From Rosellinia necatrix (taxonomy: Eukaryota; Ascomycota; Sordariomycetes; Xylariales; Xylariaceae), in NCBI GenBank assembly GCA_021209875.1, contig JAGYVD010000002.1, positions 5,022,001 to 5,086,000 of the forward strand: DNA of 64,000 bases, read 5' to 3'. Made by a program: the position numbers and the translations under genes. Each line of letters begins with the position of its first letter. Positions within the stretch are counted from its first letter, which is position 1. Under the pieces are notes generated by a model. That model was not told the DNA's origin, did no database searches, and worked only from the letters and a program-made list of their open reading frames with translations. This document shows positions 20,488 to 32,563 of this stretch, piece after piece.

Positions 20488-22247
20488 CTACTCAACCAAG
20501 TAGCCCTCGGCCACTGATTTAATTTCCTTTGAAAATGCGACCTCTTCGTCTTCCTCTATAAGCATCACGGATGAAACCTAAAATGCTAGTTAGCCTTGGT
20601 CACTGTTGGCTTTGGAAGGTCATTTAATACTTACGTCGACATCGATAAACGGCGTTGACTTCGAAAATCGCACCTGCATCGGGAAAAATTCGTTCTCATC
20701 ATCGGCCTGCGCATCGAATTCGAATGAGCCGCTGCCGTTGTCTGCATCTACAGTCCCGACTGTCCACTCTAGGCTATCCCCAGATACTTCATAGACGGCA
20801 TCAAAGCTGTTGACCGAAGGCTCGCTTGTGGCGTACGGAATAACCACGGTGACGTCCTTTAATGTGTCGCCCCCAGTGAGTTCATATTCTACCGTAATAG
20901 TGTGATTGCCCCCGGCACCCTTGTTCACCCACACCGTGAAGTTGATGGGAAGGGCGCTTGTGTCATCCGTCTTGGGGGCAGTCCGCCACCGTAGAACCCC
21001 AACGGAATTGTTGACGGGGAAACCGCGGGCGACGTTGCTCATCTGAATGATTTTGGAGCTCGTGAAGAGACCGCGATCGACGTTGGGATGCGTGCGGAAT
21101 TGGGCGCTGTGCGAAGCATTGGCTGTTAAGTGGAGTTTGACTTTGGTTAGGCTGGGGTCGGATATGCGGAGACTCAGGTCACCGCTGACTGTTAAGGAAT
21201 TAAGTGATCCCTCTCTCGAGATCTTGGCCCCGATAGATTCGTTGATGGTGAGATGTATAGCGTCTCGATCCAAGGTGGATGATAGGCGTGGCGCGGCGGG
21301 TTCGGCGACCGGCGCCGGAGCAGTTGGCACCAGTGGTGTGTCGTCAACCTCGGCCCCCATGTCTCCCCGCACACGCTCAAACATATCTGTCGTCTTGGAC
21401 TTCTTTCCTAGCTGCATACCCTTCACCTTCGTTGTTGCCGGCCTATTTCAGAGTCAGTCGTGTGCATTTATAGTGAATACTGAGATGGTTCGTACTTGTA
21501 CGACTTGTTTTTCTCGGCTTCGTATGAATCATAAGTGTCCGTTGGAGTTGGTCGACTAGGAGGCGTGTAAGTGGGATACACAGGGGTTCGTGGCGCGCCG
21601 GGGCGGCCACTGCGCGCGGATTCTTTGCGTTGCATTTCGAGCTGCTTAGCCTTCCTCTTGCGCTCCTCGGTAGCTTCAAGTTCCTTGTTCTGTTATAATA
21701 TTTAGTAGGGCGCTTCTCGAGGCTGCGACGAGCAAAACCTACCCGTGCAATAATTTCCTGAATGCGTTCCTCATGACTTTCCATCTCTAGGAATGTCTTG
21801 ATTTGGCTGAGGGTTAGGTTCTCTCTGTACCCGAGTGTGACGAGCTCGTCGAAGGCGCTCAGCAATTCGTAGGCATTTTTGACAATCTCCCTTTCGTCTA
21901 GGGTCCTGCAGGTGCTCGAGACGACCTGAGCAAAGAGATGAAGAGAGTCAATGTCCTGCAAGATGTTGCTCTGTCGGTTGGTTATGAGGACCATGTAAAG
22001 TTCGTCGAGGGGCTGATAGACGAAGCGAACGTTGTCCTGTTCGACAATGGTGTGCTGGGTGCCCGAGTCGGCGAGCTTAGGGAAAGAGGCCAGGAGAGCT
22101 TCGATTCGTGACCGGGGCATCTCTCGGAACTGTCTCGAGAGGACAGCTTTCCCACCCCGGGTGCAAATAGAGGCCGCGAGAACAACCTGGAGACGGAGCA
22201 GTGGTTAGACGGCGGCTGGAATATACAATGAGTTGGTATCTTACCAT
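20488..22247 (-). CDS. ret2: Coatomer delta subunit (delta-COP, Ret2)
   Basis: Six exons (complement 22247-22245, 22186-21743, 21689-21496, 21442-20635, 20577-20488, with exon 1 being the bare ATG) give 512 residues from five coding blocks in phase. The ATG at 22247-22245 is followed at once by GTAAGA. The acceptor at 22187 opens VVLAASICTRGGKAVLSRQF, the invariant delta-COP N-terminus. Residues 1-140 form the longin-like domain (RFVYQPLDELYMVLITNRQS). A Lys/Glu/Arg-rich linker follows (EERKRKAKQLEMQRKE). The C-terminal half (from about 250) is the mu-homology domain, with GVLRWRT, SFDAVYEVSGD and MQVRFSKSTPFIDVDVS. Delta-COP is part of the COPI coat for Golgi-to-ER traffic and reads dilysine-related and aromatic signals. 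The exon count is five coding segments: 3, 444, 194, 808 and 90 nt. Confidence 0.95.
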
Positions 22248-23679
22248 CCTGAAGGCGTAAAGCTGTGTGATGAAATAAGGAAGTAGAGGAAAGCCCTGGG
22301 GCGTAGTGAGGTATACGAGGCTGCTGTCGCGATATGGTTGACACTCAACTGCAACAACTTCCAAGGGGAACACAAACGGCGCCGACACTACTACAATCCA
22401 GCCAGCTGTCCCGCCAAAAGATTGCCTGCTACCTAGGATTAGGGCGTTTTTGCCCACTCACCAAGGAACAGCCACAATTACTTACATAAGCACAGGTAAC
22501 TTAAACTTCACAGATACATACATACCTGCATATGTACGTACTTATTCTTAGTTAGTTAAGTATATAGGTACCTCCCCAAATGTTTCCTATTAAGTACCTA
22601 ATATGGACAGAGCCACACTTTACCCAATCCAGTCAATTACTGTCAATTTTGGCTGTCTATATATGGAAAGCACGGACCAACGTAGCCTAAAACATCCCTT
22701 CCCAATTACGTAACCTGGCCCTTTAGGTACCTACTAACCAGGCAGGTAGAGTTCTCCACCAACAGAGGTAATGATGCCCATTTCCTTTCTTTTGTAGCAT
22801 GACAAACCTGCCTATGAATCAACCTCTGGCAATACCTGCCTAAGACGACTGCCCACCCTTCCTTCAACTCATCATTCAGCTGTTCTCTTTGAGCGTTAAT
22901 ATCATTCCGCCGCTGTGCAAGGAATATAGAGCCGCTTGTCCAGTTTCTTTGGGCGTCTGCTTAAAGTGCCTGAACAAAGACCACAGAAAGCCGAAAACTT
23001 GCCCATCGCTGCGTCCATCGCTGCGGCCATCATCACACGCGTCCTTCTAGCCTGCACCCTTCCCCTGTGCGGAGCTGCCCGTCTCAGTTACCTACGCTTC
23101 TGTTTTTGCGACCCCAACCCCGGCCCAACTCAACCCTGGCGCTGTTAAACCTTCATCAGACGCATCATTGCCCTTCGACCGAATATCGACGCCGTTCCTT
23201 GTTTTCCGTCTGACCCAAGAATCATCGATCGCGTGCCTATTTTACTTCCGAAACCACGGGCTCCTGCCTGTTCCTATCCATTTCATCTCAAACCGCGCGC
23301 TGCTTGAAGAAAACGAGCAAAACGAGTAGAGCGAGTCGAACAAGCCAAAAGAAGGCGCCGACCATTTCCCATTACCCTGGAGTTGTCGGGATTCCTACTA
23401 ACACAAAAACATAACTCCTGTATTCCATACCTTGTTCGAACATTGGCCATATCTTGCTATTGAATGCTTGCGGTCTGTTAATAGCAAAAGAGACAAAGAA
23501 AAGTGGTCTATGGGCTTCTGGTGGCCAGGAATTCGATTACCACCGCACCATCTTTCTTCATGACTCTTGGGCGCAATATCTCGCCTCCTTCTCATCCCAG
23601 TCACGTTATAACCGGAAGCGCCTATTGTTTAGGCAACCCTAAGTCGTAAACGAAGACTATTATTCAAGGAGATTCCGGG
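22248..23679. other. Divergent intergenic region, 1.4 kb
   Basis: Shared upstream DNA of delta-COP (-) and the acidic protein gene (+). TAGGTA-type motifs occur at 22555-22600 and 22725-22750. Short open frames (for example 22936-23148) show no recognisable protein. Confidence 0.5.
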
Positions 23680-26431
23680 ATGGCAGACGAAGAAATGGAG
23701 ATGGCTATTGATTTTGGTCATGCGGGCTTCGCTGAGGATATCGACATAGATTTAGATTTCCCGGCCGGACAGCCCGACGAAGATATGGACCTTGGAGACT
23801 TTGACCGGGTGCACGGTGTTCACAACTTTAATTCAGATACCCGCGACGAGTTGATGGCCGAAGGAGACGATTCGTCCTACAACATGATTGATGCTATAGA
23901 AACCGACCACAATGCCTCAGCAGCGGCTGCCAATGATATTGATATTGATCTTGAGCATGCAGTCGAAAGCATTTGGCAACAGGACCCACCTCATTCAGCG
24001 GGCTTCCATATCGATACTGAGATTGATTACCTTGACGAGGCCACTGCCGAAACTATGGATGCCGAAGGGAACAATGCCGAGACTAATGAATGGGCACCAT
24101 TGGCAATGGATTCTCCGAATACAAACGTTATAGACCATGTCGAAGCTGTGCCTGAAGGGATACTTATTGGTGCACAGGAGCCTCAGGAGGGGCTCCACTT
24201 GGACGAGCCTGCTTCTTCCTCGGGAGAACCATCTGGATCCATCAAGCTGCCATATCCTGATGCCGAGACTACGAGCCTCCCGGCGGCTTTGAGTCCCAAA
24301 CAGGACGAGCAATCGGAATATGTAAATGCTCTACCTAGCAATGAAAAAGACGACGCAGCAGCCCAGCCTTCTAAGCAGGCATCAGTCGCAGATCAGGATG
24401 AGACTGGCGTTGACCAGCCAAGTGCTGACGATACTGATGTCCAGCCCCATAGCCCAAACGTGAATTTACAGGAATTCGATGAGCAACAAGAAGCTGGTTA
24501 TGTCAATGAGACTACCCGAGCACAATTTGATCATGATGGAGAGGCTCTAGGGTCTCATAACATTGGTCAGCTGGAGCATACCAAGGCTAAGGAGCCAAGT
24601 TCTACAAGTGAGGATCATATTGATCTTTCGCAACCTGACGAAGCGGATAAATCTGCTGGGGATGCTTTGGAGTATGAACTGGGTGGTGAATTGTATCTCG
24701 ATACCGCCGATGACCCAGCCGCGGTTGATGATGCTGCTTCTCAGGTGGGATCTTCTGAGCCCGGTCTTTCTGACCCCCAGTCTGCCGAAAGCAATGCTGC
24801 CCGAGACCTCGAGGCCTACCAAACCGAAGTGGCCACTAATATAGGCACGGAGACTCCTAACGGTGGAGTGAGTGATAGGGATGACCCCATCGAATTAGCC
24901 AGTCACTATGGCGTATACATTTCTTACGGCGAAACAAATTACCAATTGTTCTCTAAATCCGAACATGATGACCCGAATCATTACTTCCTTACTGACCAAT
25001 CCGTTTTGGACTTACCCCTCGCTCAGTTTCTAACAAGCTTGCGAGAGGTGGTTTCAGAAGAAGTTTCTCCTTTGGATGAGTTGGTGATGCAGGTAGACGG
25101 TCTTGGGCTTGAGTTTTCAGAGGTAAGATACAAAGAGCAAATTCTAATCTCACCCGTACTGACTGCTTTGTAGTCTACGTCTCCAGAATTTCTCGGTAAA
25201 TTTACGTTTGGCGACCTAGTGGTCCTATACGATAAATTGGTTAAAAATGAACAAGCCGAGTCGTCTCCCCCTATCTATACCTATCTAACCGTAAAGCCAA
25301 ATTTCAGCCGGCGCATGATGGCATTAGGAGAGAGTGCGAACGCCGGCCGAGGCTTATCTGAGGTTGCCCTGTACCATGACTCTGTGGAAGAAGAGCAGGT
25401 GAATAGACTAGAAACCCCTGATACTGATTTTTCAACCGCCGAATATAATGACGGCGAAAGCGGCAGCATATATCCCCAGGAAGACGGCGAAGAGGGCGAT
25501 GTCTTTAATAATGGTGAGCAACAAGGCTCGCCTTTGGTAAATGTCGAGGTACAGTCGGAACACCCTACGGACCTAAACGACGAAGCGGATGAGCTTGATC
25601 ACGGCGACGATGAAGTTTCCGTGAGTGGTTCAATCAATGCGGCTGATTATGAGGAGGAAGCTGGCATATCTGGACAGGGTATTTGCCCCTTTACTTTCCA
25701 CCATACATCTTCTTGCACACAAGGTAGCGCTTGTTGGTGCGATACCTGCTACGAGCTTGAGCTCTGGCGTATTGCTACTCCAACACGACCCGAAGTCGGA
25801 CTGGCCCCTGGCACAACTGTGCCTACGCACCACAACCCTACTCAGATAGTTTGGATGACTAACAGTACAACTATTAAAGATCATGTGACAAGCATGTCTT
25901 CAGTATTACAATCACAGGACACCGGCGAAGACGGAAACCAACACAGCCCGAAGACATCCGAGGCTGGCGTTGACCAGTCGAAATTGCAGACACCCAAAAC
26001 AATGCCTGCAATTTCAGCGACAGATGCCCCAAACTCGGAAAATACCAGTGTCACAGCAACCCTGGACGGCGAGGATCACGACGAGATTGACTATAACTCC
26101 GACGAGGACAACGAGGATGGCCGCGAGAGTGTTGACGAATCGAGTGTCCAGAAACAGTCTTCTGAGGCAAAGTCCGATTTGAACGTATCGGTATCAGTTG
26201 ACGATGAGATTACCTGGGAATCGGATGATGAAGAAGAGGTTAAGGATGAAACAAAAAGTGGTTTGACCAGAGATACCGCACAAGTGTCGCCAGTATCTGG
26301 AAAGCGGGCTCGATCGGATTCGGACACATTTGATGGTGCAGATGACAAGAACGGTATGACCCTGCGTAACGATACTTGGTATTTGATCAATTTACTGACT
26401 TACTGTAGGCAACAAGCGTCGTCGGTCTTAA
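23680..26431 (+). CDS. Large acidic fungal protein of unknown function
   Basis: Three exons, 23680-25122, 25174-26353 and 26409-26431, give 881 residues. The 23-nt last exon adds GNKRRRS, completing a basic, nuclear-localisation-like end (with KRARSD just before it). The first 400 residues are very rich in Asp and Glu. From about 405 a more ordered block appears (HYGVYISYGETNYQLFSKSE, LPLAQFLTSLREVV, LVMQVDGLGLEFSE), joined across intron 1 to FLGKFTFGDLVVLYDKLVKN and PPIYTYLTVKPNFSRRMMAL. I recall similar sequences as conserved in filamentous ascomycetes but without a known role. A cysteine cluster follows at C652, H657/658, C662, C668, C670 and C673, which could bind zinc. A final acidic tract (EDHDEIDYNSDEDNED) precedes the tail. 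A nuclear role is an inference from the acidic tracts and the basic end. Confidence 0.85.
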
Positions 26432-28932
26432 TCTCCTGCACTCGTTCCGTAATTCTCATCCTCCTGTCTCTCTATTCCCCCTCCTTGCAGCATCATACCA
26501 CCCCATCGCGATGGGACCCTGCTGGTACTGAGTACCCAGCGCTTGCAAAGAACCCTCGAATTACCCCCCCCCTTTGGACAGTTATTTCAGAACACTAACC
26601 ATTCTAGTCTTCGGCGGATCATCTCTAAATTTGGGTCTGTATCCCAACGGTAAGTTCTTCTCGACCAACCGCGGATACAATATTGTCCGTCGGGGACCAC
26701 TTCTGCGATCTTGCAATGTATTATCTACTTTTCGGTCTCTCAATACTCGGTTATTCTGATACCCCAAGGCGTTCGCATACCATTCCAGAAAATAGGCGCC
26801 GCGGAGTTAGGCTAGGGATGGGAGCCACACCAGTTTTAGGCCGGCGGAATTGTTGGGAAGCACGAGAGGCCTGACCTCTCGTAGAGGGAGAAAAAGAAGA
26901 TAGCTCTTGGGAGGCTGCTATTTGAGAATATAGTGGCGTTAGAGTAGAGCTAATGATGTTATCATATCAGTAATGTAGTTGATAACGGGGCCGATTGGAG
27001 CCCTAATGGTACCATGAAGCCGAGACGCAGTGGGGGCTTCGTGCCATCGTCGTACGGATATTCGGCCATTAGAGTGTTCACCAACCAGTTGAGTCTGAAT
27101 AGCAGGTACTCCCAATACTATTCGCCGTCTTCTATTTGCCTATTCTCGAAACGATGCCGTCATGTGATTTGTTGGCTATTGCAACGAGGCCACTAGTTAC
27201 TGAAATCCATAGTATTAGTCCAGTAGTTTACCTAACTCAGGTATGTTAATAAATAAGAAATAACAATCTGGCTAGGTTTAGCCAGCGATTCACGGCTTGC
27301 GGAGCGATATATGTATAATCGAGCGACTTCCGACTGTATCTATCCCATTAGCTGGAGTGGGGAGAATTCGTCACCTTTAATTTAGACCCCATTCCTTCCA
27401 TTCCGCAGCGCTCAGCCACACAACCACGTATCCATTTCAACGCGTGCGCGGGAAGAGAGAACTAAGATACATGCGCTGCACTCCATCGCCTCTGCGAGCA
27501 ACCGATTCATTCTTCTGCAGTGCAGTGCAGTGCAGTGCAGTGACAGAGTGGGCTTGGAGGGGTAGAGTAAATATATGGTGTTTCGTAATATGTGCCTCTG
27601 TGTTTTCGCTGGCGGAGACGTTTTGATATAATTAGGTACCTAATGGCAGGCAGGTATGGTACCTGGGCGGGTGGTCCGTGATCGAGTCTCGATCTTTGGC
27701 TGCCCTTGGCATTTTGGTTTCGAAACGTTCGGCCTCCCGGTCTGAGACACGAGGGCAAAGTTTTCCTTGCAAGCGCCTCAGGTCATCTAGGTACCTAACC
27801 TAGGTTGGGAGGCACTTACCTTTTCCATCCCCTGTATCCTACCCTTTGCTGCAACTCACGGTGGCGCCACTACTAACCCTTGTCCGAGTCCCTTGTCTGA
27901 GTGGCCCGGGGCTGGGGAGGTACCTCTTACCAAGTACTTCACTTACTAGGTACTGTAGGTTTGCCCAGGCATTCGTGGACTTACCCGGCCTCATGTTTGC
28001 GGGCTGGGTACCTGAGACAGATAGTTAGCCAGTTGGGTTCATGAGTTCGGTGGCTTGACAGAACAATGCCCGGGGCCCGCGGCGCTGCCGAGGGCTCGCA
28101 ACCTCTGTCCGGACACAATCACCGCAGGGAGTGAGGTTACCTCCCTGCCAGGTACCGTGGTGGTTGGTGCCCTCTAGCGCATGGACTCTCCCCAGAAGAT
28201 CATTTTGAAGCGACGTGTACTGCCATACCCGCCCACCTTGTACCTGGAGTTCGGTGGGCCTAGCGCTGTCCCTGCCCACTGGCTCAAGTGACCTCTTAAT
28301 CGCCGACCCTGGCCGGTCTGCCCAGGGTACTAAAGTAGGCATGTATGTATTTGACCTCCGAGTTAGCGCTGGAGGTTACCTACTTACATGCCTACCTAAA
28401 GTACTTACATACACCTAAGGTAGCCTACCAGGACCCAAATGGCCAGCACCAGCACGGCGCATCCACCACACCACACCACACAAAGCAACCTGGCATCCGA
28501 CTGGGCTGCCTGCCCATCTTAGACCTGTCTTGTCTCGTCCCTCGTCGCAAACCATTCTTTGTTGTCCGCCTGTCGTTTTCCAACAACCTCCGTCGTCGCT
28601 TGTCGAACGAGTTCCGTCACCCTAAATTGCCCATGGCCACGGCCGAGCAGTCGAATCAACTTGCCCAATCCCGATAGTCGCCTCCCATCCCACCCCCAGC
28701 CTGCCGTTCCCACGCCTTGGGCTCCATCGACAGCCTTCTCCTCCCACCTGGCGCAAGCGAATCCGTCGCTGTTTTGGGCCATCGTGGCATCTACTAATCG
28801 GAGCGCAATACACCCCCGACGTCCCTACGCCGCCTCCCTCGCCCGGCGCGAGTTCTTAGACCCGACTCTGACTTTCACTCTGCTGTTACTATCACTACGT
28901 TCTTTACCAAATACCTGCCGCGTTCCTTCGTC
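26432..28932. other. Intergenic region, 2.5 kb
   Basis: 3' flank of the acidic protein gene and promoter of the NIPA transporter. TAGGTA-family motifs occur at 27630-27665, 27785-27805, 27915-27965 and 28330-28425. There is a pentanucleotide repeat at 27516. C/T-rich leader sequence occurs at 28600-28930, just before the transporter start. Small open frames (27444-27626, 28025-28342, 28559-28936) lack family features. Confidence 0.5.
27516..27542. repeat. Pentanucleotide TGCAG x5
   Basis: Five perfect TGCAG units at 27516-27540, then TG. Simple tandem repeat in intergenic DNA. Confidence 0.9.
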
Positions 28933-30516
28933 ATGACGATAGACGACAAGTACGGCTCCTCCGCTTTAAGCCGCCCCGGCCCGCCCTCCTCAAGACTGAC
29001 GTGAATTATTCTGACAGATATATTGGACTGGCTTTGGCCATATCCTCCAGTCTCGTCCTTGGTACGCATCCCATTTGCCGTCGTGCTCGTGCTTAAGCTG
29101 ATGCCCGAGTGACTATAGGCTCAAGTTTCGTCATCACGAAAAAGGTACGACAGACCGAGGCCACAATATCCTCCTTATCCCCGACTCTTTTGGTGGCCGT
29201 AGCTGTCACGGTACCCTACTGACGCGAGATAGGGCTTACAACTATCAGAGGAGAAACATGGCTTCCAAGGAGACGGGTTTGAATATATGAAGAATCCCAT
29301 ATGGTGGGCAGGCCTTATTACGAGTAAGACCTCACTTACCATGATGCGGCCGATAACCCGAAGACTAACTTGGAGTAGTGGTGGTGGGAGAGACCTTCAA
29401 CTTCGCGGCTTATGCCTTCGCCCCAGCGATTTTAGTAACGCCATTGGGGGCGCTGTCCGTTTTGATAGGTGCTGTTTTGGGGTCATACCTCCTAAAAGAG
29501 GAACTGGGAACACTCGGGAAGCTCGGTTGCGCCATCTGTCTCCTCGGTGCGATCATTATCGTTCTCCATGCACCGCCCGACGAGGCCGTCGACACCGTCG
29601 ACCAGATCCTCGATTACGCGCTCCGGCCAGGTAAGGAAGCGGACGATGACTGCTCCTCGACACTCTTGACCTAATATTAATCTACTGGGCAGGATTTTTG
29701 TTATATTCCGCCGTTGTCGCTGTTTTCGCCGTGGTCATGATCTACAAAGTCGCGCCTCTCCACGGCAGGAGCAACCCCCTGATCTATCTATCCATTTGTT
29801 CCACCGTCGGCTCCGTTTCTGTCATGTCTATCAAGGCGTTCGGCATCGCGCTCAAACTTACATTTGCCGGGAATAACCAGTTTACTCACGCGTCAACCTA
29901 CGTCTTCTTAATATTGACTGCCGGTTGTATCCTAACGCAGATGAATTATTTCAATAAGGCCCTTAGCCAGTTCACTACTCAAATGTACGGCGGCCCATTG
30001 ACAATTGGGGACTGATCGATACCGGAATGTTGCTAACGTGATAATAGTGTGAACCCTCTTTACTATGTCACATTTACGACCGCCACTCTCTGCGCCTCTT
30101 TCATTCTCTTTTCTGGCTTCAACACGACAGATGTTGTTAACACGCTCTCTCTTCTATGCGGGTTCTTGATCACCTTCACTGGTGTCTACCTCCTTAATCT
30201 CTCTCGACGTGATCCGGATGGGACAAAGTTGCTTGCCGGCCAGGGTACCGATGTCACCGGAACCGACATGATATCGAGCATTCAAACCCGTCTAAGTATG
30301 CAGTCCAGGAGGAGCCAGGACCCACGAGCCAGCATAGGAAGCCGAGGCCACAGCGACAGAGAGGGTTTGATGCGCGCATACGACGAAGAGCAAGCCCATG
30401 GCAATTTTGGTCTAGCCGACGGTGTCGATCATCATAGCATGTCCAGGACGCAGAATGGCATGAACGGGCATGGGGCCAAAGCCTACGAAACGATCGAAAT
30501 GGAGAACCGCAAATAA
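28933..30516 (+). CDS. NIPA-type magnesium transporter (DUF803 family)
   Basis: Seven exons (28933-28949, 29018-29061, 29119-29144, 29233-29323, 29379-29630, 29693-29984, 30048-30516) give 396 residues in phase. Junctions restore MTIDDK/YIGLALAISSSLVLG, SFVITKK/GLQLSEEKHG, LIT/MVVGETFNFAAYAFAPAI and TTQ/IVNPLYYVTFTT. The core sequence (TPLGALSVLIGAVLGSYLL, KLGCAICLLGAIIIVLHAPP, STVGSVSVMSIKAFGIALKL, NYFNKALSQF) is that of NIPA/SLC57 proteins. These have about nine membrane segments and move Mg2+. The last 80 residues are hydrophilic, Arg/Ser-rich and probably cytosolic. The first three exons are 17, 44 and 26 nt, so gene finders may miss the N-terminus. Family assignment is firm; the transported ion is from relatives. 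Confidence 0.92.
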
Positions 30517-31570
30517 CATAATGTTATACGCTTAATACCAACCCGAGGAAGAGGTTCCTTACATACACCATCTACGCATACCTTGCCTCACATACTACAC
30601 GACCGCATTGTATATTTCCTCCTCGAGCGATTTGTTTACCAACGAATTAGAACGCCTATCCGATGAGAATCGCGTATGAATAATATTACGGTTTTATGTT
30701 TCGAATCTCGGGATAGAGCTCCCGGCGAGACGCCTCATTCCATAAGATGGCCATCGGAACATCCGATCCTGGCCTCTGATGTAGGAGTATAGAGAATGGG
30801 GCATTATTGCCCACAAAGGGGAGGGCGAGACTGGGGATTACGGGTTTGGAATTCACTACGCGGCGTTCCGGGAGGCATTCTTTTTGGTGGGCTGTCAAAA
30901 CGAAATCACAGCTGGGAACTGGGAGATCAATGTGGTTTGCTCTTGCTGTGTAAAGCTACCTTTAGGTATCAAAGGCAGAAAAGCCCCAAGTGCGAATCAA
31001 AATTGAGGCGTATGTCCGGTGCGGTGCACTTTGCTTCTTGTACAATTGATAATTTCTTTTCTTTCTGCTCAACCTTGTACAACACGATCATACTACTAAT
31101 TGTGCCAAGACAGTCTGAGGCACGCCGGCATAGTGCCGTGCATATTGCGGCGCATATTCTTGTCCACTCGATCCAGAGACCCTTGCTTACTTGCTTACTT
31201 GCCCCTTACATGATATTCCGTATCCGTTGGCCTTACAATTGTCTTTTAATGACACCGCCGGGGCCGAGGAATTGCACACCCGAGCAGTAAGAATGGTACA
31301 ACACATGATGTTCACTGGGGTTGATTAATTGCCCATTGCAGTCTATGCGCTTTACCACCATAGGCAGATACGCCCAACAGCTATGTATCAACCATTTGCG
31401 TCCCTGATTTCGGGTAATTTGCGAAGTGTCCTGCCTGCCTGCCAATACAAATGATCAAGACGCCGAGTTTGCCGTTGGAGATCCCACTCCTACTCCCCTT
31501 TTATCCGCATCATCCGTTCACATCACCAGGTGTTTCGGGTTAAGAAGGTCCAGCACCGACCGACTTAATC
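30517..31570. other. Convergent intergenic region, 1 kb
   Basis: 3' flanks of the NIPA gene (+) and ribosomal protein uS3 (-). Short frames on both strands (for example 30796-31290) show no family signal and include a GC-poor, stop-rich background. Confidence 0.5.
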
Positions 31571-32435
31571 CTAGTCTTCGGCGGGAGCAGCCTCCTCACC
31601 AGCCTCCTCTTCAGCCGCACGGGCGGCTTCAGCTTGAGCCTGCACCTGAGCAGCCTTCGCACCGTAGTCTTGGCTCATGGGCTGGACGACACTGGACTCC
31701 TCCTTGGGCTCGATGATTGTGACGGCGTCAGGTAGCGACTTGGACGGGCCGGCCTTGCCCTCGGGATCGGAGCCGCGCATGATCTTGACCTTGATACCCA
31801 GAACACCCTGGCGCAGGAGGACGTGGCGGGTGGCGCTGTCGATGAAGTCACGGGCGGGCTGACCGGAGTGGATCATGAAGCCGTCGGTGAACTTCATGGA
31901 CTTGGCACGCGCGGCACGCAGCTTACCGGAGACGACGACCTCGCAACCCTTGGCGCCCGACTCCATAATAAAGCGTAGAACACCGTAGCAGGCACGACGG
32001 ACGGCGAGACCGTTGAGCAGCTTGTAGCGCAGGGACTCGCACTGGGCGACGGCGGACAGACCGCGGTTCTGGACCTTGGCGGCGTAGAGGGAGACGCTGT
32101 TCTCGGGGAACTTGAAGCGCTTCTGGATCAGAGAGGTGAGCTCGCGAATGCGGCGTCCCTGCTCTCCCAAGACCTCCTGGGTGTGGGTGGCGCGGATAAT
32201 GATGTCGGTGACGGTAGGTGTGACGCGGACCTCGACGCCCGAGTAGCCCTCCTCGGCCAGCTCATGCTGGAAAAACTCGTTCAGCTCGGCATAGAATACA
32301 CCGTCGGCGACGAACTTTCTGCGCTTGGAACTGTAACGGGGGAAATATCTAGTCAGTACTTGTGCGCTCCTTCGCTGGCTGAGCCAAGGGGGTTGGGTGT
32401 GATTGGCGATCGGAGGGCAGCAGCAGCAGCAGTAA

Positions 32436-32467
<32 letters not shown>

Positions 32468-32563
32468 GCGCCGACAGGAAATGGGATAGCAATCGTGCCG
32501 AAATGCGCCGAATGCGCCTTGGGCGGCTGGAGAGACTCACATCTGGGTTCCGGAAGTAGCCAT
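31571..32563 (-). CDS. rps3: 40S ribosomal protein uS3 (RPS3)
   Basis: Two exons (complement 32563-32541 and 32330-31571) give 260 residues. Exon 1 encodes MATSGTQ plus two bases. Splicing gives [20 protein letters not shown], the canonical start. The KH type-2 domain follows ([38 protein letters not shown]), then the C-terminal S3 domain ([52 protein letters not shown]). uS3 sits at the mRNA entry channel of the small subunit and has endonuclease activity on damaged DNA in animals. The Ala/Glu-rich tail ([13 protein letters not shown]) is a fungal extension. The 210-nt intron carries a CAG/CTG repeat. Confidence 0.97.
32418..32468. repeat. Interrupted CAG/CTG trinucleotide repeat in the uS3 intron
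   Basis: CAG triplets interrupted by TAA and TAG, ending in a run of uninterrupted CAGs at about 32446-32468. On the sense strand of the uS3 gene it reads as CTG and lies inside the intron 32331-32540. Confidence 0.9.

Noticed and set aside
28559..28936. 125-codon plus frame before the NIPA transporter
   Set aside because: It overlaps the transporter start codon in another frame and is Ser/Pro/Arg-rich leader sequence.
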